DNA of 64,000 nt from Marivita sp051251565 (GCF_051251565.1 NZ_JBPOFB010000010.1:43600-107599); one strand, 5' to 3'. Positions 16,653-26,108 are shown, counted from the first letter of the stretch. Made by a program: numbers and translations. Notes: generated by a model not told the origin, from the sequence alone.

Positions 16653-16670
16653 TCATAGCAAATGCTATGA
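16653..16670. promoter_or_regulatory. Palindromic candidate operator upstream of the homogentisate operon
   Basis: TCATAGCAAATGCTATGA is a perfect 7+7 palindrome with a 4-base centre, placed 48 bases before the first gene of the homogentisate operon and just after a TTGACT (16646-16651). The 295-base divergent gap (16424-16718) between the beta-oxidation and homogentisate operons holds no other obvious element. A repressor of the operon would fit; no regulator gene is adjacent. Confidence 0.55.
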
Positions 16671-16718
16671 CACAAACGGGCGATACCCCATCATACCCCG
16701 CGCAAGTTAGGACACCGC

Positions 16719-17669
16719 ATGACACAGTCGTTCGCATCCCAAGGAGACATGGCGGAAAAGGAGATTTCGTTCACCGAAATCGGCGAGGGCCTTTTTGCTT
16801 TTACGGCGCAGGGCGATCCGAACACCGGTGTGATCATAGGCGATGACAGCGTCATGATCGTCGAAGCGCAGGCCACACCGCGACTGGCGCGCAAGGTGAT
16901 CGACTGCGTACGCTCTGTCACCGACAAACCGATCAGCCATGTGGTGCTGACCCACTATCACGCCGTGCGGGTGCTGGGGGCCTCGGCCTTTAACGCGCCG
17001 CAAATCATCATGTCGGAAAAAGCCCGATCCATGGTGGTGGAGCGCGGACAAGAAGACTGGGACAGTGAATTTGCCCGGTTCCCACGGCTGTTTCAGGGCC
17101 ATGAGGAAATACCCGGCCTGACCTGGCCGACCACGACGTTCAATGACCGGATGACCGTTTATCTGGGACAGCGCCGCGTGGACATCATGCAGATGGGCCG
17201 CGCCCATACGGCAGGCGATGCGGTGATCTTTGTGCCCGATCAGAACGTCATGTTCACCGGCGATATCGTTGAATACCATTCGGCCTGCTATTGTGGGGAT
17301 GGTCATTTCCACGATTGGCCCGGCACCTTGGACAACATCCGCGGGTTTGAACTTGACGCCATTGCACCGGGGCGTGGCGATGCGTTGGTCGGGCGCGACA
17401 TGGTCAACGCCGCTTTGGACTCGACGGCGGATTTCGTGAAGTCCACCTATGCCCCGGCGGCGAAGGTCGCGCTGAAGGGGGGTACATTGAAAGACGCATG
17501 GGACGCGGTGCGCGCGGTCTGTGACCCAAAGTTCAAAGACTATGCGATCTATGAGCATTGCCTGCCCTTCAACGTCGCCCGCGCCTATGACGAGGCCCGC
17601 GACATCGACACACCGCGCATCTGGACCGCCCAGCGCGACCTTGAGATGTGGGAGGCGCTGCAAAAATGA
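16719..17669 (+). CDS. Metallo-beta-lactamase-fold protein with altered metal motif
   Basis: This 316-residue MBL-fold protein has the strand-turn GVIIGDDSVMIVEAQ, a first metal loop THYHAVRVLG (residues 78-87), MGRAHTAGDAVIF and FTGDIVEY. In the usual H-x-H-x-D-H motif, Asp and the third His are replaced by Val83 and Arg84, so the second metal site is probably lost. Proteins of this type accompany hmgA in Rhodobacterales; their reaction is not established. The ATG 16719 has AGGA seven bases upstream; ATG 16749 is too close to its AAGGAG. The stop overlaps the next gene by ATGA. Confidence 0.8.
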   Translation: MTQSFASQGDMAEKEISFTEIGEGLFAFTAQGDPNTGVIIGDDSVMIVEAQATPRLARKVIDCVRSVTDKPISHVVLTHYHAVRVLGASAFNAPQIIMSEKARSMVVERGQEDWDSEFARFPRLFQGHEEIPGLTWPTTTFNDRMTVYLGQRRVDIMQMGRAHTAGDAVIFVPDQNVMFTGDIVEYHSACYCGDGHFHDWPGTLDNIRGFELDAIAPGRGDALVGRDMVNAALDSTADFVKSTYAPAAKVALKGGTLKDAWDAVRAVCDPKFKDYAIYEHCLPFNVARAYDEARDIDTPRIWTAQRDLEMWEALQK

Positions 17670-19279
17670 ACGCACCGCTTCGGGATCGCTATCCGCTCGC
17701 GTTTCGCTTGTACCCCTACAGGCGCGCGGCGGATCAGGATGCCAAGCGGCCCGCGCGCCATCCGGTTGTGATTGTCGGGGCCGGGCCTGTTGGTCTGGCA
17801 TTGGCGCTTGATCTAGGGACACAAGGCACACCCGTTCTGGTCCTCGACGATCATGAAGGGGTTGGCCTTGGCAGCCGCGCGATCTGTTTTTCCAAACGCA
17901 CGCTTGAGATCATGCACCGTGTCGGAGCCGGGTCCGACATGGTCGACAAAGGTGTCGTCTGGCAAAAGGGCCGTGTGTTTCGAGACCGAGACGAGGTCTT
18001 TGCCTTTGACCTCCTGCCCGAAGCAGGCCATCGCTGTCCGGCCTTCATCAATCTGCAACAACCCCATTTTGAACGCTTCCAGATGGAGGCCGTTACCCGC
18101 GCACAATCGACCTACGCACCGATCGACATACGCGGCAAGAACCGGGTGGATGCGGTCACTGACAGGGGCGATCATGTCCTGATCGACATTACGACGCCAG
18201 ACGGGCCCTACCAGATCACCGCCGATTACATCGTCGCCTGTGACGGCGCGAAATCCCCGATCCGCGACATGCTGGGCCTTGGTTTTGACGGGCGGGTGTT
18301 CGAGGACAATTTCCTGATTGCCGACGTCAGGATGACGGCTGATTTCCCGACCGAACGCTGGTTCTGGTTCGAACCTTGGTTCAAATCCGGCGACAGCGCG
18401 TTGCTGCACAAACAGCCTGACGACATCTGGCGGATTGATTTCCAGTTGGGATGGAACATCGACCGCGACGCAGAGCTGCGCCCGGAAAATGTGCGTGCCC
18501 GTGTCGATCAGATGCTGGGACCCGATGTGACCTATGACTTGGATTGGGTGTCTATCTACACGTTCCAATGCCGCCGCATGGACCAGTTCCGCCACGGACG
18601 GGTGATCTTTGCCGGGGACAGCGCGCATCAGGTGTCACCCTTTGGGGCGCGCGGGGCCAATTCGGGGGTTCAGGACGCGGACAACCTGGGCTGGAAACTG
18701 CGCGCTGTTCTGCAAAAGGACGCATCACACACGCTGCTCGACAGCTATGATCTGGAGCGGCAACAGGCGGCGGACGAAAACATCCTGAATTCCACCCGGT
18801 CGACCGATTTCCTGACGCCTAAATCGGCGATGTCCAAGCTGTTCCGCGATGCGGTCCTGACACTGGCGCGGGACCATGCCTTTGCGCGGCCCATGATCAA
18901 TTCCGGGCGGCTCAGCACCCCCTGCACCTATGACGGATCGCCCTTGAACACCCCGGATGTCCTTGTTGGTGGACCCGCCCGCACGCGGCCCGGCGCCTGC
19001 TGCCCGGACGCGCCCGTTGACGGCGGGTTCCTGCTGGATCATCTGGGCGGACGGTTTGTGCTGTTGGCTTTGGGACTGCACCCCCCCAACGGTACGGGGA
19101 TCACGGATATCACGCTCGACCCGTCTATGCTGGGAACAGAGCTGCGCGACAGGTATCTTGGAGCGGCCACACAGGCGCTTTACCTGATCCGCCCGGATCA
19201 ACACGTTGCCGCACGGTGGGCATCGGCAACCGCACTGGACATCAAGACAGCGCTGCGCCGCGCCATGGGGGACGAATGA
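17666..19279 (+). CDS. FAD-dependent aromatic hydroxylase (MhpA/PheA type)
   Basis: This 537-residue flavoprotein monooxygenase has the Rossmann FAD motif VVIVGAGPVGLALALDLG (about 37-54), the DG motif VACDGAKSPIR and the second FAD motif GRVIFAGDSAHQVSPFGARG. The order and length match 3-(3-hydroxyphenyl)propionate hydroxylase-like enzymes. In a homogentisate operon it may form the para-dihydroxylated ring, for example from a hydroxyphenylacetate; the substrate is inferred, not seen. It overlaps both neighbours by ATGA, making strict co-translation with the MBL protein and the DUF2783 protein likely. Confidence 0.85.
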   Translation: MNAPLRDRYPLAFRLYPYRRAADQDAKRPARHPVVIVGAGPVGLALALDLGTQGTPVLVLDDHEGVGLGSRAICFSKRTLEIMHRVGAGSDMVDKGVVWQKGRVFRDRDEVFAFDLLPEAGHRCPAFINLQQPHFERFQMEAVTRAQSTYAPIDIRGKNRVDAVTDRGDHVLIDITTPDGPYQITADYIVACDGAKSPIRDMLGLGFDGRVFEDNFLIADVRMTADFPTERWFWFEPWFKSGDSALLHKQPDDIWRIDFQLGWNIDRDAELRPENVRARVDQMLGPDVTYDLDWVSIYTFQCRRMDQFRHGRVIFAGDSAHQVSPFGARGANSGVQDADNLGWKLRAVLQKDASHTLLDSYDLERQQAADENILNSTRSTDFLTPKSAMSKLFRDAVLTLARDHAFARPMINSGRLSTPCTYDGSPLNTPDVLVGGPARTRPGACCPDAPVDGGFLLDHLGGRFVLLALGLHPPNGTGITDITLDPSMLGTELRDRYLGAATQALYLIRPDQHVAARWASATALDIKTALRRAMGDE

Positions 19280-19473
19280 GCGACTTGATCCTGGAGCCGA
19301 ACATCCCCGACCTGGACGGTTTTTATGCAGACCTTCTCGCCTGCCATGCCGGGTTATCTGACGACGACAGCGCCGCGTTGAATGCGCGGTTGATCCTTAT
19401 CCTTGCCAATCACATCGGGGACCGCGCGGTTTTGCGCGCAGCCCTCATGGCCGCAAAAGGAGACGACGCATGA
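19276..19473 (+). CDS. DUF2783 small protein
   Basis: This 65-residue acidic protein (NPIDL-like start EPNIPDLDGFYADLLACHAG, then LNARLILILANHIGDRAVLRAAL) matches the DUF2783 family found in homogentisate operons of alphaproteobacteria. Its function is unknown. It is linked by ATGA overlaps to the hydroxylase before it and hmgA after it, so it is made in step with them. Confidence 0.82.
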   Translation: MSDLILEPNIPDLDGFYADLLACHAGLSDDDSAALNARLILILANHIGDRAVLRAALMAAKGDDA

Positions 19474-20819
19474 CCGCTTTGGAACTCGGGTCTATGGTTC
19501 AGGCCACAGGCGGCACATTGACCCCCGGATACATGCCCGGCTGGGGCAATGATTTTGAAACCGAAGCCCTGCCGGGGGCATTGCCGCAAGGGATGAATTC
19601 CCCACAAAAGGTGAATTACGGACTGTACGGCGAACAATTGTCTGGCACCGCGTTCACCCAACCCGGCCCCGAGCGCACATGGTGCTATCGCATCCGTCCC
19701 TCGGTCAAACACACCTCCCGGTTCACACGGACCCACCTTCCCTATTGGAAAACCGCACCGCATATCGTTGAGGATGTGACCTCGCTTGGCCAGTATCGCT
19801 GGGATCCGATCCCGCATTCGGACACGCCACTCACTTGGCTGACGGGTATGCGCACTATGACAACGGCGGGGGATGTGAACATTCAGGTTGGCATGGCGTC
19901 GCATGTCTATCTCGTGACGCACAGCATGGAAGACGCCTATTTCTATTCCGCTGACAGCGAACTCTTGGTGGTGCCCCAGGAAGGCCGTCTGCGCTTTGCG
20001 ACCGAACTAGGAATCATCGACATCGCCCCCAAGGAAATCGCGATCCTGCCGCGCGGTCTGGTGTACCGGGTTGAAGTGCTCGACGGGCCGTGCCGCGGGT
20101 TTGTCTGCGAAAACTACGGTGCGACGTTCAACCTGCCGGATCGCGGACCCATCGGGGCCAACTGCCTTGCCAATCCGCGTGACTTCAAAAACCCCGTCGC
20201 CGCGTTCGAAGACCGCGAAACCCCGTCCACTGTCACCGTGAAATGGTGCGGGCAGTTTCATGAAACCCAGATCGGCCATTCGCCCCTGGACGTCGTGGCG
20301 TGGCATGGCAATTACGCGCCCTGCAAATACGACCTGACCACCTATTGCCCGGTGGGCGCGATCCTGTTCGATCATCCCGACCCGTCGATCTTTACTGTGC
20401 TGACCGCTCCGTCAGGCCAGCCCGGTGTGGCCAATATCGACTTTGTCCTGTTCCGCGAACGCTGGCTGGTGGCCGAGGACACGTTCCGTCCTCCGTGGTA
20501 CCACAAGAACGTCATGTCCGAGCTGATGGGAAATATCTACGGGCAGTACGATGCCAAACCGCAGGGCTTTGTTCCCGGCGGGGTGTCGTTGCACAACATG
20601 ATGCTGCCACATGGACCGGACCGCGATGCGTTCGAACGCGCTTCGAATGCCAATCTTGGCCCGGACAAGCTTGACCGTACCATGAGCTTTATGTTCGAAA
20701 CGCGCTTTCCCCAGCACCTGACCGCCTTTGCCGGGACCGAAGCCCCGATGCAGGACAATTACATCGACTGCTGGACGTCGCTTGAAAAGAAATTCGACGG
20801 CACACCGGGCAAGAAATAA
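19470..20819 (+). CDS. hmgA: Homogentisate 1,2-dioxygenase
   Basis: HmgA opens the homogentisate ring to 4-maleylacetoacetate with a non-heme iron. The 449-residue protein is of normal family length and starts with the family segment GYMPGWGNDFETEALPGALP. The iron ligands known from human HGD are visible in WYHKNVMSE (His and Glu) and in LPHGPD (His). The start overlaps the DUF2783 stop by ATGA. The next step needs maleylacetoacetate isomerase and fumarylacetoacetase: the first is absent from the window and the second is only a remnant just downstream. Confidence 0.96.
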   Translation: MTALELGSMVQATGGTLTPGYMPGWGNDFETEALPGALPQGMNSPQKVNYGLYGEQLSGTAFTQPGPERTWCYRIRPSVKHTSRFTRTHLPYWKTAPHIVEDVTSLGQYRWDPIPHSDTPLTWLTGMRTMTTAGDVNIQVGMASHVYLVTHSMEDAYFYSADSELLVVPQEGRLRFATELGIIDIAPKEIAILPRGLVYRVEVLDGPCRGFVCENYGATFNLPDRGPIGANCLANPRDFKNPVAAFEDRETPSTVTVKWCGQFHETQIGHSPLDVVAWHGNYAPCKYDLTTYCPVGAILFDHPDPSIFTVLTAPSGQPGVANIDFVLFRERWLVAEDTFRPPWYHKNVMSELMGNIYGQYDAKPQGFVPGGVSLHNMMLPHGPDRDAFERASNANLGPDKLDRTMSFMFETRFPQHLTAFAGTEAPMQDNYIDCWTSLEKKFDGTPGKK

Positions 20820-20852
20820 AGACCCGGTAATAGCACTGCAACGGAGCCGCCG

Positions 20853-21095
20853 ATGAGCCTGATACGCAGTTGGATCGACAGCGCAAACGCGCCGGATACG
20901 GAATTTCCGATCAACAACCTGCACTACGGCGTGTTTTCAATACCCTGCATGCCCGCACGGTGCGGTGCGATCTGTGGCGGGGACATGCAGTCGCGTGGCG
21001 CGTTGCCGGAACTGAGTTGGGCTGGCACCGAGCCAGTGACCCTGAACACTGGCGAAACCCGCAATTTCCTGAAGGCCAATCCTCACACTCCATGA
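20853..21095 (+). pseudogene. fahA: fahA remnant (fumarylacetoacetase with internal deletion)
   Basis: The first ~44 residues (SLIRSWIDSANAPDTEFP, then INNLHYGVFS and PARCGA) match the start of fumarylacetoacetase. They run directly into RGALPELSWAGTEPVTLN and GETRNFL, which belongs to the last ~40 residues of the same enzyme. About 330 residues, including the metal and catalytic site, are missing, and the frame ends shortly after FLKANPHTP rather than at the normal C-terminus. The gene has a good ribosome site (ACGGAG) and follows hmgA by 33 bases, the expected place of fahA. It cannot be active; a second copy elsewhere would be needed to complete tyrosine or phenylacetate breakdown. Confidence 0.78.
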
Positions 21096-21779
21096 TCCAT
21101 GCCACCTCGGCGCCGCAAAACGGCTCAGCTATCTCAGCGGACATGCCGTGACATCAAGGCAATACGCCTCGAACCCGTAAGGCGCGCCAAATGGGCGATG
21201 GCCCCATGGCACTGACACACCAACGCCGTCGCGCACATCCATTGGCTTGTCCAATTGACCGGCATCTTTTTTGAAATCTTCAATTGTCTCACATGCGTTT
21301 TGCAAAAGCCAAGTACGCGCCTTGCTGATCAATCCCAGCGCCGACAATGACGCCAGAATTAGCTATTCATGTTGAGTGAATACACTCTGGAGGACGCAAT
21401 CGTTGCATCGTCCACTCTGCCCGCCAAGACATCGAAAAGCCCGGCTTTTGTTTCCACTTTGGCCACAACCCAAGGCGTCGCTTCTGGACTGTTTCCATAG
21501 GTGCGGGTCTAGGAACACTGCGCCGCCGCAGTCGTTCAAAACTATCGCCGTATTCTCGAACTAACCTCCGTTTCAACGGGTCATCCCCTGCGCCGTCTGG
21601 TCCGGCGAAGGATTGATACTGCCACTGAATTTTTGTTCGCGACCAGGAGTACATGACTTGTCGATAATCCACATGATCCCGCCGCCCCTGCTCCCAGAAG
21701 CGCGGCGATCATTCACAGGTCATGACTTCACGGCGGTATGGACCCCATTGCGCGCACCTTTGACAAAGGAAAACTGATC
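21096..21779. other. Intergenic stretch without a recognisable gene
   Basis: This 684-base region between the fahA remnant and the RTX gene holds only short frames (minus 21129-21347, minus 21367-21672, plus 21369-21500) that I do not recognise. The minus frame at 21129-21347 (with VPWGHRPFGAPYGFEAYC) has a natural-looking composition and may be the end of a decayed gene. No transposase remnant or terminal repeat was seen. Confidence 0.5.
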
Positions 21780-22460
21780 ATGGCAACAGCTGCTGAACTG
21801 ACGATCAACACGACCGCGACGGCCGACGATCTGTTCAACGAGATTTTTGGCGATGGCGTGACGCTTGTTGCCGGAACCGCCACCTATAGCGGGGACGTGA
21901 TTCAAGCCGGGATCTATTCCGATGCGATTGCCACCTTGCAAGGGATTTCCCCAACCGACACGGGTGTGATCCTGTCAACCGGCAACGTTGCGGATTTCAC
22001 CAACGCCACCGGCGCGACCAACACCACCGGAAGCACGTCAACCGATACGACAGGTGGGATTGACGGCGATACGGACATGGATTCCGTTGCCGGCCAAAGC
22101 ACCTTTGACGCCGCGATCATGACTGCGGATTTCATCCCAACTGGAAACACCATCACCATTCAGATGGTGTTTTCCTCCGAAGAATACCTCGAATTCGTCA
22201 GCAGCGGGGTGAATGACAGCCTCGGATTGTTCGTCAACAATGTCAAAATCGATTTCGTTCTTGGGACCGGCAACATTTCGATTGACGAGATCACCAACAC
22301 AAGCAACTCGAACCTTTATCTCGACAACCCGTCGGGCTCCGACGCCTTTAACACCGAAATGGACGGCCTGACGCGGGTTTTGACCTTCAAGGCGGATGTG
22401 AATCCGGGCGTGACGAACTCTATCAAGATCGGTGTCGCTGACGGCGGAGACTCCGCCTAA
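21780..22460 (+). CDS. N-terminal fragment of RTX/Hint protein (choice-of-anchor L-like domain)
   Basis: This 226-residue acidic, Thr/Asp-rich fragment matches the choice-of-anchor L type domain of secreted bacterial proteins: GDGVTLVAGTATYSGD, GISPTDTGVILSTG, VFSSEEYLEFV and NDSLGLFVNN. It ends at a TAA (22458-22460) right after IGVADGGDSA, where relatives continue with a Tyr and DSNVLIMADSV. That sequence is present here directly after the stop, in the same frame. A second in-frame stop (TGA, 22524-22526) follows before the frame opens into the RTX part. The start is ATG 21780 with AAAGGA nine bases ahead; ATG 21738 has no such site. The fragment looks like the first part of one broken gene of about 1442 codons, 21780-26108. 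Confidence 0.72.
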   Translation: MATAAELTINTTATADDLFNEIFGDGVTLVAGTATYSGDVIQAGIYSDAIATLQGISPTDTGVILSTGNVADFTNATGATNTTGSTSTDTTGGIDGDTDMDSVAGQSTFDAAIMTADFIPTGNTITIQMVFSSEEYLEFVSSGVNDSLGLFVNNVKIDFVLGTGNISIDEITNTSNSNLYLDNPSGSDAFNTEMDGLTRVLTFKADVNPGVTNSIKIGVADGGDSA

Positions 22461-22625
22461 GATTCCAATGTTCTGATCATGGCCGACAGCGTTCAGTCCG
22501 TCGCAATCGCTGAAGATGACGTCTGACAAATACCGCTGAACACCAGTGCCGTTTTTGATCCGCTTGCCAATGACATCGACGCCATCGGAAATGGCCTGAT
22601 TATCACGCAGATCAATGGCATTGAT

Positions 22626-25600
22626 GTGACGCCCGGCTCTACCGTGACGCTCGGCAGCGGTCAGCAGGTGACGCTTAACGCTGACAACACGGTCACCGTG
22701 GTGACAAACGGAACCACTGGCACAGAGGCTTTCAGCTATACCGTCGACAATGGTTTTGGCACGACCGACATCGGTATCGTTCAACTCGAGACCCTTGCGG
22801 TTCTCACTCCGGACGGCGTTGTCGAAGGCACGGCAGGCGCTGATGTGATCACGACTGGCTATACCGGCGATCCCGATGGCGATTTCGTTGACAACAATGA
22901 TGCCATCCTACCCGGCACAACCGGAGACGACGACAGCATTCTCAGCTTCGGAGGAGATGACAACGTTCTGGCCGGGGATGGAAACGACACGGTTTTTGGG
23001 GGCGCTGGCAATGACACGCTGTCGGGCGACGGCGACAACGATAGCCTGTACGGCGAAGCTGGAGATGACAGCCTTCTCGGCGGATCGGGGGACGACGCAG
23101 CGTTAGGCGGCGATGGCGCGGACTACCTCTTTGGTGGCAGCGGCAACGACACGCTGGATGGTGACGACAACCTTGCAACGGGCGGCGCGGACACGATCCT
23201 TGGTGGGTTCGGCGACGACCTGATCTTGGGCGACTACGGCGACGATGTGTTGGACGGCGGCGGTGGCGTCGATACGATCTTTGGCGGCGCTGGCGCAGAT
23301 TTGATCTGGGGTCAGGGCGGTGCGGATCTTATTGATGCTGGCGCAGATGCCGATGTCATCAACATTCAGAACGGCTTTGGCAACGACACGATTATCGGCG
23401 GCGAGGACACAGCGACCGGCGTTGATTTTGACTCGGTAGATGCAAGCGGCGTGACGTCTGACCTGACGCTCGACCTGATCGGGGGAGAACAAGGCACGAT
23501 CACGGACGGGACCAGCACGGCCGGTTTCACCGAGATCGAGCAGGTCACATTGGGCTCCGGCAATGACAGCGTCAATGGATCGACCGACAATGACGTTTTT
23601 GCCACGGGCGCAGGTGCCGATACGATCAATGCGGGCAGCGGCAACGACACATATGATATTGGCACCGATACTGATGTTGACATCATCATCTTTTCGGACG
23701 GCTCTGGCGATGACACCGTTTCCAGTTTCACCGCCCCGACAGACAATGGCAATGGCACCTTCAGCGGCAATGACCAGTTGGATGTCAGCGGCCTGACCGA
23801 TGGTAACGGGGCGACTGTTAACACCAGCGATGTGACCGTGTCGGACACCAATGGTGATGGCAGCGGTGATGCCATACTGTCCTTCCCGAATGGCGAGACG
23901 CTCACACTGGTCGGGGTGACTGTGGCACAGGTCTCATCCCCGAATGCGCTTGCCGCGATGGGTATTCCTCAACCGAACTACATTGTCGAAGGCACAGCTG
24001 ACGCAGACCTGATTGATGCAGGCTATGTCGGCGATCCAGAGGGTGATCTGGTTGACGCCAATGACAACCTCGCAGGCACCAATGACGACAGCATCGTTGC
24101 GGGTGCCGGGAATGACACCGTACTTGCGGGTTCCGGCAACGACACAGTGTTCGGCTGGACCGGTAACGATTCTGTCGATGCAGGCAGCGGTGACGATACT
24201 GTCTTTGGCGAGGACGGCAATGACACCCTCATTGGCGGCGCGGGCAACGATTTACTGGACGGGGACAACGCCAGCGCCGGCGCGGATTCGATCTCGGGTG
24301 ACGGCGGCAACGACACCCTTATCGGTGATGGCGGGAACGACACGCTGTCGGGCGGCACAGGTGACGATCAAATCTTCGCGGGTGCGGATGATGACATCGT
24401 CTTTGGCGGCACCGGCAATGACGAGATCTACGGCGCTGCGGGCAATGACAGCATCGAGGCCGACGAAGGCGACGATACGGTGTTTGGCGGTGACGGCAAC
24501 GACACGATCATCGGCTTTGAGGGCAATGACAGCGTGTTGGGCGGCGCGGGCGATGACGTCATCAACACGCGCACGTCACCCGGTACGGGATTGCCGGACC
24601 AGGGCTATGGCACACCGGGAAACCCGCTTTTCTATCCTGCCGATCCTGCTGCCAACAATGACTGTGACACGGTCGATGGCGGCACGGGCGATGACATCAT
24701 TCTGACAGGCGACGACAATGACCTGGTTCTTGGCGGCGATGGTGCAGACACGATTGATGCCGGGTTCGACGACGACTCGGTCAGCGGTGGCGCGGGCGCG
24801 GATTCCATCCAAGGCAACGAAGGCAACGACACGATCAGCGGCGGCGCGGATAACGATATCATCTACGGCGACGTTGCCACCGGAAGTGCAGATTTTGCGT
24901 TCTATTCGCAGTATGAACTAGACAATGACGGCTCCGATCTTGCGCCGGACAACAACGCAGATTCGCTGATCGGTGACGGCGGCAATGACACGATCTTTGG
25001 TCAGGACGACAATGACACCCTTGAGGGCGGCAGTGGCTACGACCGGCTTGATGGCGGCGTCGATGACGACCGTCTGGACGGCGGCACTGGTGCGGATACT
25101 CTGATCGGTGGCACCGGCAACGATTCCCTCATCGGCGGTGATGGCGACGATGTGTTCATCTATGTAACAGGTGACGGGCTTGACACGATCAGCGATTTCA
25201 ACACTGGCAACACCGGGACGCTGACCGATGGGGATGCCACCAACAATGACCGGATCGACCTTTCGGCCTTCTATGACGACATCTGGGAACTGACTGCGGA
25301 CCAAGCGGATGATGGCATCCTAAACCAGTCAAACGACGGTGTTGGCGGCGTGGACTATTCCGACAACGCCAGCTTTGGCAGCGGCGGTATCGTCTTTTCC
25401 GGGGCAGCGGCGAACACCAATTTCTACAATTTCGAAAACACCGGCGTCGTGTGCTTTGCACAGGGCACCCGTATCCTGACCAACACAGGTGAACGCACTG
25501 TCGAGTCTCTGCAACCCGGCGACCGGATCGTCACGCGCGACAATGGGGTTCAAACCATCCAGTGGATTGGCCAACGGCATCTGGACGCCCCTGCCCTTGC

Positions 25601-26108
25601 CCAACGGTCGACTTTGCGCCCAGTACTGTTGTCCCCCGAACTGACCGGCGGGGACGCGCCGCTGATCGTGTCTCCGCAGCACGGCGTTCTGGTCCATCTG
25701 GACGGAGAGGAAACGCTGGTGCGGGCCATCCACCTTGCCAAGATCGAAGGCGGTGCCGCGCGGGTGATGAACGGTTGTCGCCAAGTGACCTATTTCCACA
25801 TCCTGTTCGAGGATCACCAAATTGTCTTTGCCAATGGCGCACCATCCGAAAGCTTCTTCCCCGGCGGATTTGCCTTGGCGGCGATGACCGATGCGGTCCG
25901 ACATGAAATCTTCACACTGTTCCCAGAACTGCAATACGCCCCAGCGGACAAGGCCTACGGGCCCAAAGCGCGGGCCTTTGCGCCCTTCAAGCATTTGCCA
26001 AACCACCTCAAGGCGCTGACAGCGCGGTCACGGTCCAGATCGTCGATTGCGGTCATGCCACGCCGGTCTCTGATGCCAGATCGTTTACGAATGAAAGACG
26101 CCGGATGA
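22626..26108 (+). CDS. RTX calcium-binding repeat protein with C-terminal Hint domain (downstream part of a split gene)
   Basis: The frame is the same as that of the fragment before it; it is open from 22527, and the first usable start is GTG 22626. It begins with a cadherin/tandem-like segment (LGSGQQVTLNADNTVTV, GTEAFSYTVDN). It then has three blocks of RTX nonapeptides of the GGxGxD type, roughly residues 100-240, 450-640 and 660-860, which form calcium-stabilised beta-rolls outside the cell. Last comes a Hint (Hedgehog/intein) domain from CFAQGTRILTNTGERTVESL to FANGAPSESFFPGG, about residues 945-1100, with the splice-type Cys. Such proteins are exported by type I secretion; no secretion genes are adjacent. 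No ribosome site stands out at 22626, so this part may be untranslated. Its 3' end overlaps the convergent nagA by 56 bases. Confidence 0.75.
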   Translation: MTPGSTVTLGSGQQVTLNADNTVTVVTNGTTGTEAFSYTVDNGFGTTDIGIVQLETLAVLTPDGVVEGTAGADVITTGYTGDPDGDFVDNNDAILPGTTGDDDSILSFGGDDNVLAGDGNDTVFGGAGNDTLSGDGDNDSLYGEAGDDSLLGGSGDDAALGGDGADYLFGGSGNDTLDGDDNLATGGADTILGGFGDDLILGDYGDDVLDGGGGVDTIFGGAGADLIWGQGGADLIDAGADADVINIQNGFGNDTIIGGEDTATGVDFDSVDASGVTSDLTLDLIGGEQGTITDGTSTAGFTEIEQVTLGSGNDSVNGSTDNDVFATGAGADTINAGSGNDTYDIGTDTDVDIIIFSDGSGDDTVSSFTAPTDNGNGTFSGNDQLDVSGLTDGNGATVNTSDVTVSDTNGDGSGDAILSFPNGETLTLVGVTVAQVSSPNALAAMGIPQPNYIVEGTADADLIDAGYVGDPEGDLVDANDNLAGTNDDSIVAGAGNDTVLAGSGNDTVFGWTGNDSVDAGSGDDTVFGEDGNDTLIGGAGNDLLDGDNASAGADSISGDGGNDTLIGDGGNDTLSGGTGDDQIFAGADDDIVFGGTGNDEIYGAAGNDSIEADEGDDTVFGGDGNDTIIGFEGNDSVLGGAGDDVINTRTSPGTGLPDQGYGTPGNPLFYPADPAANNDCDTVDGGTGDDIILTGDDNDLVLGGDGADTIDAGFDDDSVSGGAGADSIQGNEGNDTISGGADNDIIYGDVATGSADFAFYSQYELDNDGSDLAPDNNADSLIGDGGNDTIFGQDDNDTLEGGSGYDRLDGGVDDDRLDGGTGADTLIGGTGNDSLIGGDGDDVFIYVTGDGLDTISDFNTGNTGTLTDGDATNNDRIDLSAFYDDIWELTADQADDGILNQSNDGVGGVDYSDNASFGSGGIVFSGAAANTNFYNFENTGVVCFAQGTRILTNTGERTVESLQPGDRIVTRDNGVQTIQWIGQRHLDAPALAQRSTLRPVLLSPELTGGDAPLIVSPQHGVLVHLDGEETLVRAIHLAKIEGGAARVMNGCRQVTYFHILFEDHQIVFANGAPSESFFPGGFALAAMTDAVRHEIFTLFPELQYAPADKAYGPKARAFAPFKHLPNHLKALTARSRSRSSIAVMPRRSLMPDRLRMKDAG

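Noticed and set aside
21367..21672. A 101-codon minus-strand frame rich in Arg and Trp.
   Set aside because: Composition is unlike the neighbouring proteins and no motif is recognisable.
22876..25461. Many long frames on both strands across the RTX region, and the periodic GGxGxD-coding repeats as a possible CRISPR or satellite.
   Set aside because: They are shadows of the repeat coding frame; unit length is 27 bases with strong codon bias, without constant repeats and unique spacers.
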